From NCBI GenBank assembly GCA_030849065.1, contig JASAON010001585.1, positions 1-64,000 of the forward strand: 64,000 nt of DNA, in the 5' to 3' direction. The position numbers and the translations under genes were made by a program. The stretch's first letter is position 1, and each line of letters starts with the position of its first letter. The stretch is from Jaenimonas drosophilae. Taxonomy: Eukaryota; Euglenozoa; Kinetoplastea; Trypanosomatida; Trypanosomatidae. Below the pieces are notes generated by a model that worked only from the letters and a program-made list of their open reading frames with translations, was not told where the DNA came from and did no database searches. Of this stretch, positions 7,908-16,105 are shown one piece after another.

Positions 7908-10900
7908 ATGTATAACCCTTCCTACCCGGGTGGCAGGAAGTACTGGACTCAACGCACACGAAAGAAGTTTCCGTGGCGGGTGTGGTCCGGGAAGGAGGGC
8001 GGGACGGACAGCCCCGTCCCAAGCGTCTCTGGCGCCTTCACGGCTGAAGATTGGCTCGGCCGTCATGGCCCATCAAGCGGAGGTCCGCGTCTGCTGCGGC
8101 CACTGACCGATGGCGCACCGCATTCTGCATCCAGCTCCTACAACTCCTTTCATCGCCAAATATCTGGTAGAAGTTCTGAGCGGGAGAGCCCCCTCTCCCA
8201 CGCGACGAGCGTCAATGGCAGTTTGGATGACTTGCAGGAGCGCTGTGCCGCTACAGCCTACAAGGTGAGCTTCCATGACAACAACCGCGTGAAGGAGCAT
8301 GCAACGGCAGTCGTGATTCACTCACGCAGCTTCGTGCTCGTTGACCGCTACGTCACTGGCCACACTCAAGACATCTACTCCAAGAGCAAGAAGATTTGGG
8401 AGCACGTACCTCTTGGCCAGGTACGTGTCTTTTCGCAGTTGGGGTCGGCATCACCAACCATGGTGGCCAACAACAGCTTCCCCAGCTCACCCGTCCAGCC
8501 TGTGAGTGTGTCCAGCGCACGGAGTGAGGGCAGGAGTAATTCGTGCGGCAGCATTGGGGGCTCACCCCACTACACCTGCATTGGTGGTCTAGATGGACTG
8601 AGGAAGTTTGGCCACTGGTGTGGCGGTATGGCCACCATCATGACGGGAACAAAGGAGACGCCGGTGTCGGCGATGGCAGTGGAGCTCGTGGATGGCGAGG
8701 CGGGCCAAGTGAGTGCAGTCGCAGATGGGGGTGAGCGGTATTGGCTCATTGGGTGTACGCAGAAGCACGTTCTTGTGCGTCTGTTGGTTCCCGAGGAGGA
8801 CATACGTGCCTATGAAGAGGTCATGGAGGCCACTGCTCCAGCCTCGACTACATCCAGCACCGCCACAATGGGTGCCGGCCCTTCTCCAGCAACAACCCTG
8901 GCGCTGCGCATGGCCTACCTCTGGCAGCACCTTCTCAATCATCGCCCACTTGCGGCGGTGGAGGAGCTCCACGATACGATGGTGCGCAACGAATGGACGG
9001 CCAACTTCAGCGCCATCTTGGCAGGTTGGGAAGGTCTCGTGGACTACGCCGGCTGCTTTGCTTCGCCCCCACTCTCCGCACAAGGTACGCAGGTGATGAT
9101 GGATGCAGATGGGGAACCTGTCGGGGATGGGGTTGGAGTGACGGCCTTTTCGCCCTACTCTGTGGACGGCACCGCACCATATGATGAGGTGCCACCAGAC
9201 AGCTTTGCCGGATATGAGCCGGATGAGATGGAGGCACACGGACATGACGGACTCATCTTCTATGCCCTCACACGCAATCAGCCCGCGGAGATGGGCCTCT
9301 GTGTGCCCGTGGAGGTTGCCATGCTCTTCTTTGAGACCCACCAGCTCCCCACGCCACACTGCCAGCCACGCGTCGTCCTGGGTACCCCTGAAAACTTTGA
9401 GCTGCGTGAATGCATCAATCGGCAGCTGAACTGTGCAGGCTACGTCTTCTACGGCACCGCCACCTCGGGAAGTGAGGTCATCACACGTCTTTGGAAGTGC
9501 GAGTCCTACGCCTACGTGATGGAGCGGGCGGTGCAGGAGACGGTCGTGACCCATCGCTTCTACGGTGCCACCGCACAGCAGAAGATCATGAAGAAGCTCT
9601 CGGGGCTCAGCCGGGAGGTACGTCCGCGCACGATGGAGTGGGAACGGGAGCGGCTGAACTTCCTCGTCTCCTTCTCACATTGGCTGCACCGCACGCAGCA
9701 ACTCTCGCCCAGCACCGATGCCGTCACTCTACGACGTATACGCGGATTCTGGATCAGCTTGCAGCGGGACTTTGAGAGTACCGCAGCGGGACTGGCGGAG
9801 GAGGATGGTGGCGGGGAGAGCAGCTCCAGCTCCAGCGACTCCTCCTCTGGAGACTCACTCAGCTTCCCCGAAATAGTCATTTTGATGGGCCCACAGGGAT
9901 GCGGCAAGTCCACCCTCGCACGCGCGTTGTGTACGTTGCTGGAGCAGGCCGGCCTCTTCCCACGGTGGATCAACCAGGATGAGTTTGGGTCCGCACGTGG
10001 GCAGTACCTCTCAGCGGTGAGCGCATGTGCAAGCCGGCGAGGAGAGTACACCCACCTCATCCTTGACCGAATGCACCTCGATGGAAGCTCCCGCAACGAC
10101 TACGCCAAGCTGCCCACCCGCGCTATCCTGTCCGTGGCCTGGCACGATGACCGTGGGCCGGAGCGGCTCGCGGAGACCTGCCTGGAGCGCGTACGTCAGC
10201 GCGGTGAAAACCACCGCTCCTTCAAGGTGGCCATCTCCCCCGCCACCTCCCCCACAACGACGACGGCAGCGGCTGACGCGGCGATGGACGCACGGTCCAC
10301 CAACCCAAACAGCGCGGGGAGAGAGACGGCCGGAAGCTTAAACTTCAATAAGGTGCGTGCAGTGGTGCAGCAGAGCGTGGAGCGCTATGACCTCCCGCGC
10401 TGCCACGACGACACGCTCCTCCTCATTGACATCAGCCTCAACCTCTCCACCATCATCGCACGTACGTGGGAGCGACTGCAGTACTGCAGCGGCTTTCCGC
10501 TACCCGACCTCTCCGAGCTGGACCCCACACAGGCGGAGCGCGTGGCTTTCCAGTACGAAAAAATTATGCGTACCTACCACCACGTCATTGCCGAAGCACG
10601 ATTGATGGTCGTGAATTTGACGGAGGTGTCTGCCCACGTCCCGGCAGAACTGCAAGAAGGAAAGAATGTGGTGGCGGAGCCCTACATTGTGGCGCACAAC
10701 TTCGTGGTGGATCCAAGTCCCGCTGCCTTTGTGCATTACGTAAGCCGATTGGGCTCAACCATCCTTGTGCGCCTTAAAACCATCATCTCCGACAGCCGTG
10801 TGACGCTGATCCACGTGGAGCTGGAGAGCAGCCTTCCCCTGCGCGCACCACCGTCGCGTGCCAACCCAACCAACGAGACCAGTGCTAGCCCCGCGCTCAC

Positions 10901-11108
10901 CCCAACGACAACATCGTCTGGACGAAAGGATCGCGTCATCACAACCTGCAGCAGCTTCATGACGCTATACAAGGCAAAGAAGACCTCGCAGAAGTACTGT
11001 GGCGCACTCTACGAACGAGTGATGGGCCTAGAGCAGCCCGATCCGTACTGCGTTGTCGTCCCGTTGCCTGCCACTGCCTCCGCCATGTTCGAGTTCAAGC
11101 TGGTGTAG
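7908..11108 (+). CDS. TRL1: Trl1-like tRNA ligase / 5'-OH polynucleotide kinase
   Basis: A 1066-residue protein from ATG 7908 (MYNPSYPGG...). Domains in order: an N-terminal RNA-ligase adenylyltransferase-like region, with candidate nucleotidyl Lys249 in TGTKETPVSAM, motif IV-like AGYVFYG near 510-516 and motif V-like RLWKCESY near 527-534; then a P-loop kinase with GPQGCGKST at 661-669; then a C-terminal region with a weak phosphoesterase-like segment (VTLIHVEL). This is the architecture of fungal/protist Trl1, which joins tRNA halves after intron removal. Kinetoplastids need such an enzyme for their single intron-containing tRNA-Tyr. The ligase motif I differs from the usual KxxG. Ser/Asp-rich linkers separate the domains. 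Confidence 0.72.
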   Translation: MYNPSYPGGRKYWTQRTRKKFPWRVWSGKEGGTDSPVPSVSGAFTAEDWLGRHGPSSGGPRLLRPLTDGAPHSASSSYNSFHRQISGRSSERESPLSHATSVNGSLDDLQERCAATAYKVSFHDNNRVKEHATAVVIHSRSFVLVDRYVTGHTQDIYSKSKKIWEHVPLGQVRVFSQLGSASPTMVANNSFPSSPVQPVSVSSARSEGRSNSCGSIGGSPHYTCIGGLDGLRKFGHWCGGMATIMTGTKETPVSAMAVELVDGEAGQVSAVADGGERYWLIGCTQKHVLVRLLVPEEDIRAYEEVMEATAPASTTSSTATMGAGPSPATTLALRMAYLWQHLLNHRPLAAVEELHDTMVRNEWTANFSAILAGWEGLVDYAGCFASPPLSAQGTQVMMDADGEPVGDGVGVTAFSPYSVDGTAPYDEVPPDSFAGYEPDEMEAHGHDGLIFYALTRNQPAEMGLCVPVEVAMLFFETHQLPTPHCQPRVVLGTPENFELRECINRQLNCAGYVFYGTATSGSEVITRLWKCESYAYVMERAVQETVVTHRFYGATAQQKIMKKLSGLSREVRPRTMEWERERLNFLVSFSHWLHRTQQLSPSTDAVTLRRIRGFWISLQRDFESTAAGLAEEDGGGESSSSSSDSSSGDSLSFPEIVILMGPQGCGKSTLARALCTLLEQAGLFPRWINQDEFGSARGQYLSAVSACASRRGEYTHLILDRMHLDGSSRNDYAKLPTRAILSVAWHDDRGPERLAETCLERVRQRGENHRSFKVAISPATSPTTTTAAADAAMDARSTNPNSAGRETAGSLNFNKVRAVVQQSVERYDLPRCHDDTLLLIDISLNLSTIIARTWERLQYCSGFPLPDLSELDPTQAERVAFQYEKIMRTYHHVIAEARLMVVNLTEVSAHVPAELQEGKNVVAEPYIVAHNFVVDPSPAAFVHYVSRLGSTILVRLKTIISDSRVTLIHVELESSLPLRAPPSRANPTNETSASPALTPTTTSSGRKDRVITTCSSFMTLYKAKKTSQKYCGALYERVMGLEQPDPYCVVVPLPATASAMFEFKLV

Positions 11109-11759
11109 CATGTAGGTCTAGCACCTGCAACTCAGCACAACCTTAGAGAAGATGTCTCCCTTCCCTCCCTCACCCACACCACGATAGAAGATATATGCTG
11201 ATGGAACGTGCAGCAGCTTACTCTCTCCCCCCGTGCCTTTGAGCTCTTGTGCGTGTGTGTAATATTCATTCATCACAACCACAACGCGTCAGGCACGCAC
11301 ATACACACTGATGCCGATGGCAGAGTGCAGATGTGCCTCATCCCCTCCGCATTTGGCATATACGTCGTAGTGACGGACGTGCGTAGATGCCGTCTCCTGC
11401 TCCCCTTCCCAACAGCCCCTCCTCATTCATACCTGCTTTACCTGCAACAAGCAGCCACCCCCACACCCCACCAATTGATGATGGATGATGGCCACGACGC
11501 GAGGTCTTCATCTCAGGAGACGTCGCGGGTGGTCCCCATGTCGGTGCGCATACCGTCGTTTGACTTTAGTCCACCACACACACACACACACACCTTCACA
11601 CGTACATGCGTGGAGTCTCAGAGCACCGCTGACTCCCCCCACCCCCCCTGTGCTGCTGTCAAACGCCAGACTATGCATCTCTTGATTCCCATCTTTCTTC
11701 GGTGCGCCGTTTCATTAGTAGCTCACCACAGATTTATTCTGTGCGGGTCAGAATCCATC
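11109..11759 (+). other. Intergenic region with CA repeats
   Basis: A 651-base gap. It carries a (CA)n tract at about 11573-11591 and a pyrimidine-rich stretch at about 11680-11718 followed by several AGs (TTAG, CACAG, GTCAG) before ATG 11760. The downstream frame is open through this region and includes an upstream ATG near 11478, but it would encode His-Thr repeats and a Pro/Cys-rich sequence unlike a folded protein, so it is treated as untranslated. Confidence 0.5.
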
Positions 11760-13412
11760 ATGCGGCCTCCGCCGGTGATTGCGCCGGTTCTTCCCAACCA
11801 AAACCAGCTCTACGCCTACTACCTCGCGCGTTGTGGGCATCATCGGGTGAAGAAGCCCAATCATGGTGTGCTCCATCTTCTTGTGGAGGATGTAGCCTCG
11901 CACGAGATCCGGCTGCAGGCAGAGGCCAAGGCACGTCAGGTCGCCGTCCGCGAGCTGGAGGACATTGAGGAGGACAACGTAGAAACACGCAGGTTGCGAG
12001 AACAGGCACAGTCCTTGGCGGAGCAAAAGTGTGTGCGTATTGCGGATGTATCACGGGTGAAGGATGGTGCAGCGGATGGGCTCTACGTTGGTGCGCGTGG
12101 CATGTTCGCTCTCATGGACCTTCTTGAGGTGCTGCCACTCATGGAGGAGCTGGATCTCTCTGGGATTGCCTCGTGGTATGCTGGGGACGCCTTCGCCGCC
12201 GATGGCTACCATGGCAATGACGTCGTGGATCGTCTGTGCCAGCTCATCCGGAGTCATCCGAGATTGCGTCGCGTGAATCTGCGCGGTCAGCCCCTCGGCA
12301 CACTGGCGGCCCAACAACTACTAGAGACCATCCGCGCCTGCTCCCATCTGGTAGAGGTGGAGGTGGACCCGGAGGGCATAGACCATCGGCTTGTGGCGCA
12401 GTTGGGCGTTGCCCTGCGCGACAACCGCGAGCATCGATACGACGACGGTGCTGCCGTGGCGGGTGCATCCGCCTCACCCGCCGCCCTCCCCGCCCTCTCT
12501 CTGCCATCGTTTCTGGCGGACTTACCCATTTTAGATCGCAAGACCATTCGCGAGCAGCAGGTACTCCGCGCACTCTTGGAGGAGGACGCGCACTTTGCCG
12601 ACCACCTCAGCTCCGAGGCGATGTCTTCCCTCGTCCTCCACGCGCGCACGATGAGTACGACGGAGGTCATCTTCCGATGTGCCGCCGGTGGCCTCCGTGG
12701 CGATGGCGAGCACCTCTTCGTCCTTAAGTCAGGCGTCATTCGTGCCGAGATGGACCTCGTTGGCTTCCCCCTTCAACGTGGGGACTACTTTGGTGATACC
12801 TACAACGAGCTTAGCTTCCCAACCTGCCGACTGGTGGAGGTGGAGCGTGGAGTGGCCTACTGCTTCCCTCTAGCCTGGTGCGGCCCACTGTTAGAGGTGT
12901 GGGGCCAGCGGCTGTCGGAGCTCTACTGGCCTCTCCGCACGGCGCCCTTCTTGCAGTCGGTGGATATGTGGACCCGTCTGCGCACCTGCACCTGCGGTGA
13001 AGTACAGACGTACGAGCCGGGAGTGGAGGTGGTGGCCCGCGGAGATGCAAGGAAGCGTCTTTGGATTGTGCGCGAGGGCGTCTTCATTGCGATGCCAGGA
13101 AGTCGCGCGGAGCAGGACATCACCGGCCGCTACGTTCCCTACCCCATCCACACCAATGAGGTGTTTGGTGTAGAGACGATTGTGGCTCGGAAGCGCTGCA
13201 CCTCCGTGCCCGTCATGACATCGCGAGAGAAGGAGCCTACGTACCGCGTTGTTTGTGTGTCGGGCATGGCGGTGCGTCTTCTCACCGATCAGCTGTGGCC
13301 GGTCTTGTGCTCTCTCGCACGCCCCTTCAGCGTGCACGAGGATCTTCGCCAGACGCGGCTGATGGCGGTGGAGACGGTGGACAAGCACCCAGACTTGATG
13401 TACCACATCTAG
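11760..13412 (+). CDS. LRR protein with two cyclic-nucleotide-binding-like domains (PKA-R-like)
   Basis: A 550-residue protein from ATG 11760. The N-terminus has an LRR cap-like segment (HRVKKPNHGVLHLL), a short charged helix, and leucine-rich repeats (LPLMEELDLSG, HPRLRRVNLRGQPL, CSHLVEVEV). Two jelly-roll domains follow: the first contains HLFVLKSGVIRAEMDLVG and FGDTYNELSFPTCRLVEV (phosphate-cassette position, Phe344 on); the second contains LWIVREGVFIAMPG and FGVETIVARKRC (Phe469 on). Kinetoplastid PKA regulatory subunits have this unusual LRR plus two-domain layout. No RRxS/A pseudosubstrate is obvious, so this may be a paralogue. Both cassettes lack the canonical FGELAL, so cAMP binding is doubtful. 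Confidence 0.62.
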   Translation: MRPPPVIAPVLPNQNQLYAYYLARCGHHRVKKPNHGVLHLLVEDVASHEIRLQAEAKARQVAVRELEDIEEDNVETRRLREQAQSLAEQKCVRIADVSRVKDGAADGLYVGARGMFALMDLLEVLPLMEELDLSGIASWYAGDAFAADGYHGNDVVDRLCQLIRSHPRLRRVNLRGQPLGTLAAQQLLETIRACSHLVEVEVDPEGIDHRLVAQLGVALRDNREHRYDDGAAVAGASASPAALPALSLPSFLADLPILDRKTIREQQVLRALLEEDAHFADHLSSEAMSSLVLHARTMSTTEVIFRCAAGGLRGDGEHLFVLKSGVIRAEMDLVGFPLQRGDYFGDTYNELSFPTCRLVEVERGVAYCFPLAWCGPLLEVWGQRLSELYWPLRTAPFLQSVDMWTRLRTCTCGEVQTYEPGVEVVARGDARKRLWIVREGVFIAMPGSRAEQDITGRYVPYPIHTNEVFGVETIVARKRCTSVPVMTSREKEPTYRVVCVSGMAVRLLTDQLWPVLCSLARPFSVHEDLRQTRLMAVETVDKHPDLMYHI

Positions 13413-13597
13413 CCCGTGGTGCTGTGTGATGTACATATACAACCTTCTCTCTCTGACATCCTGTTGATGTCCTCCCCCCACCACCACCCCTCTTCCGTGA
13501 CTGATGTGGTAGGTACCTGGCCTCTGAATGAACTACCTTCTTCTTCTTCTTCTCATGTACACGTACGTATCGCGTTAGGTTCATTGTTGCTTTTTTG

Positions 13598-14272
13598 ATG
13601 ATGGATTCGGTTTTGCCGCCGGCACATTCGGGAGTACGTACTCGACGGCAGGGCCATGTCGGTGGGAACCCCCGCGGGGGACGTGTGCCACGTTCTGAGA
13701 AGGGCGTCAAGCGACAACGCAGCTGTCCTACCGCCGTGCGCATGTTTCATCTCTGCAGCGACGACGTTGCCACACGCAGTGGTATGTGTGCTGCTGTCTT
13801 GGGGGTGCACTCAGCCATTGCTGCAGAGGAGACGTCACCAGCGCCAGGACCATCACAACCAACCTCAGCCAACACTGCCGTCAAACCTGCTCCAGTGGCG
13901 GTGGTCCAGGTGTGGGCCGACACAACGGTGCTGGAGGTGGTGCAACAGTTGGTGCCAACGCTTCGCCGTCTCTTGGATGAGCGTGGCTCAGAGGAGGATG
14001 AGCAGCACCAAGCCAAGGCCGGTACGTCCATGGATGAGGAGGAGCCAACCAAGTACAATCTAGAGTTCCTTGTTGGTGGGGTGAGTGCGGAAGGCCAGGC
14101 CTCTCTACGCTCCATGGGTGCCATCACTCTTCGGCAGGTGTTGGCGGGCCAACGATGGCTCTACCCGATGCGTCGTCCTCGTGATACCACCGCCATTGAT
14201 TGGTGCGCGTGTTGGATGGATTTGGGCTACCAGATTGGGGATCCGATCTTCTTCACCTGCTCACGGCAGTGA
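13598..14272 (+). CDS. SAP18: SAP18-like protein
   Basis: A 224-residue protein; I take ATG 13598 (13601 is equally possible). After a basic, Gly-rich N-terminus the sequence follows SAP18: CPTAVRMFHLCSD (SAP18 'CPLLLRVF'), a strand VVQVWADTTVLEVVQQLVP (SAP18 'LQIYTWMDATLKELTSLV'), NLEFLVGG, and a C-terminal GYQIGDPIFFTCSR (SAP18 'KFQIGDYLDIAI'). SAP18 has a ubiquitin-like fold and in other eukaryotes works in the Sin3 deacetylase complex and the ASAP/PSAP splicing and exon-junction complexes. An acidic insertion (EEDEQHQ...MDEEE) splits the domain. A kinetoplastid role in mRNA metabolism is inference. Confidence 0.66.
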   Translation: MMDSVLPPAHSGVRTRRQGHVGGNPRGGRVPRSEKGVKRQRSCPTAVRMFHLCSDDVATRSGMCAAVLGVHSAIAAEETSPAPGPSQPTSANTAVKPAPVAVVQVWADTTVLEVVQQLVPTLRRLLDERGSEEDEQHQAKAGTSMDEEEPTKYNLEFLVGGVSAEGQASLRSMGAITLRQVLAGQRWLYPMRRPRDTTAIDWCACWMDLGYQIGDPIFFTCSRQ

Positions 14273-14323
14273 ATTCTCTCGTTAAAGCAGCGTCGTAGTC
14301 ACCCAAATAACTTATTTATGTGC

Positions 14324-14361
14324 ATGTATGTGCGTCTGTTGGATGTATGTGCGTCTGTTGG
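14324..14361 (+). repeat. Two-copy 19-base tandem repeat
   Basis: The 19-mer ATGTATGTGCGTCTGTTGG occurs twice head to tail (14324-14342 and 14343-14361) in the gap between the SAP18-like and TraB-like genes. It is non-coding and probably a recent slippage duplication in UTR sequence. Confidence 0.85.
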
Positions 14362-14496
14362 TGTTATGAAGGTCCATGGATTTGGAGCCATCCTTCTTCT
14401 TTTTCTCTCGTCTCGTAGTAGCCCTGTGGTGCCGTACGTGTTGACGTCGGCCTCTCCCTAGACACACAAGTAAGAAGCAGTTGTTGTGGTACCAGC

Positions 14497-15165
14497 ATGA
14501 ACTCCATCAAGGGGAAGTCTGCCATGGTCATGACCAAAGGCATCATGGATGTACGCACCGACCCGCCCAGTCTCGTCTGCACCATCCTCAAGTTCCGCCA
14601 CGAGGAGAGCGGCAAGGAGGTGACGCTCCTCCCCGTTCCCAACATCGCCTCGCCCGACTACTTTAAGCGCATCCTCACGGCGGAGTCGCTCCTGCCGCGC
14701 TACGACCGCGTTCTCGTCGAGGACGGACGACTGCCCTTCGTGACGGGCTCTGCGATGGACCACAAGCAGCGCCTCTTCCGTCGCATTTTTCCCTACTTCA
14801 GCTTCCGACCCGTGGTGCCCGAGACGGAAACACGCTTTGATGGTGCGGAGCTGCGAGACCCGATTGAGTCCCGAATGAGCTACCAAATGGTCCTGGATGG
14901 ATGCGACCCGCCCATCGACCCACGCGCGCGTCGTGGAGTGGAGCGGATCATGGAGCACTACGAGCCAAACCTCAAGGTGGCGGTGCCGTGGGGGGTGTAC
15001 CACATGCCCTACTTCCGCTATCGTTTGCTCAAGGAGGGCTTCACGCAGGTGGAGGCGGAGGAGGTCGTGGTGTTTGGATTTCGTCAGATCCTTGGTCTCC
15101 TAACGATTGGTATGGCTGCATCATTGGTAACTATGTTGCTCTTTGCTAGCATCTTCTTCTTTTGA
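14497..15165 (+). CDS. Tail-anchored TraB/PrgY-like protein
   Basis: A 222-residue protein. Two segments resemble the TraB/GumN/TIKI fold: an N-terminal strand pair (VTLLPVPNIASPDYFKRI ... YDRVLVEDG, compare 'V.LVGT.H....' and 'PD.V.vE') and VAVPWGVYHMPYFRYRLLKE at 161-180, matching the 'WGa.H..G....L...GF' signature with His169. Residues about 197-222 are hydrophobic and end the protein in FFF, so it should be a tail-anchored membrane protein with its body in the cytosol. Eukaryotic TraB-domain proteins act at mitochondrial or plasma membranes. The first conserved His of TraB enzymes is not evident, so activity is uncertain. Confidence 0.45.
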   Translation: MNSIKGKSAMVMTKGIMDVRTDPPSLVCTILKFRHEESGKEVTLLPVPNIASPDYFKRILTAESLLPRYDRVLVEDGRLPFVTGSAMDHKQRLFRRIFPYFSFRPVVPETETRFDGAELRDPIESRMSYQMVLDGCDPPIDPRARRGVERIMEHYEPNLKVAVPWGVYHMPYFRYRLLKEGFTQVEAEEVVVFGFRQILGLLTIGMAASLVTMLLFASIFFF

Positions 15166-16105
15166 GGAGTGGCGTAGCTACTCTACAGCTCCCCTTCGCC
15201 TTGATGCATGCGTCGGGCGTTGAGCATGCGACAGACTGGTGAGTTGTGTGGAGAATTCGTGTACTTCTTTAAGGAGTAGGTACCTGTCAGGGGCATACTC
15301 TGAAAGATGATTGCCACTTCTTTTTTACTGCACGCAACTTCCTTCCTCTTCTACTTCCTGTGTATTTGTCGTAGTGCGCTAGAATAGGATCTGTGGTGAC
15401 GGGAGCCATTGTAGAGAGCATTGTTACTCCCCTCTGTTCCTTCTTGTCCCTCTCCCTCTCCATCACCACCGCCGACATACCTAAGTGAGCCCATCTCACC
15501 CAAACATCTAGCTGATATACACCATTGACGTGGAGAGCTCCTCCCTCCCCCCCTCCAACACCCCACACACACACACCGCCAACGTCTCTGCGTGGATTCC
15601 TCTTCTGTGGCTGGTGTTGGTCGTCGCTTTCACTACTGCTTCTTCAGCAAAGCCGCACCTGCTGGAGCCCGTCACTGCTGTGGAACACACGGCTCAGCGA
15701 GGTCACAAGTTGCTGACGTCGTTGCTCTTGTTGTTGTTGTTGTTGTTGTTGTTTTTCTTTTTTCTTCAATTGGTTTGCAGTTGTTCCGCGTGCTTGCACG
15801 TGCCTCTCTTATCCCTTTACACCTCCCTGTCTCCCCCTACCTACAACCACATATCCGCCCGTTGGCATTCACCGCACTCAATTTCTTTCACGCACACCTT
15901 CCTGATATCGGCCGAAAAAAAAGATCAACTTCATCGTCGTCGTTGTGGTTCGCTGTTTTTGATCATTGGCTGAGACAACCACGGAGAACGGGTGTTGGGG
16001 TGATTCCCTTCCTTCTGATGTGCGTGCTTGCGTACGCAACATTCCTTTCCTAGAGACCTCTGCTATCTACTCCACAAAAACAGGCTGAAGAAGCCAAAGA
16101 AGACG
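15166..16105 (+). other. Long intergenic region with strong acceptor tract
   Basis: A 940-base gap. Overlapping open frames here are low-complexity Leu/Phe products of pyrimidine tracts and are not called. The main signal is a (TTG)n/T-rich tract at 15727-15778 ending TTTGCAG at 15780, a textbook trans-splice acceptor. Another pyrimidine run with TCCTAG at about 16043-16052 lies closer to ATG 16106. Confidence 0.55.

Noticed and set aside
11208..11759. 184-codon upstream extension of the LRR/cNBD gene
   Set aside because: It runs through CA repeats giving His-Thr runs, and the recognisable LRR cap begins just after ATG 11760.
15530..15973. Open frame of 147 codons with long Leu/Phe runs
   Set aside because: It is translation of a (TTG)n and T-rich trans-splice tract; composition is unlike a protein and it lies in a splice-signal region.
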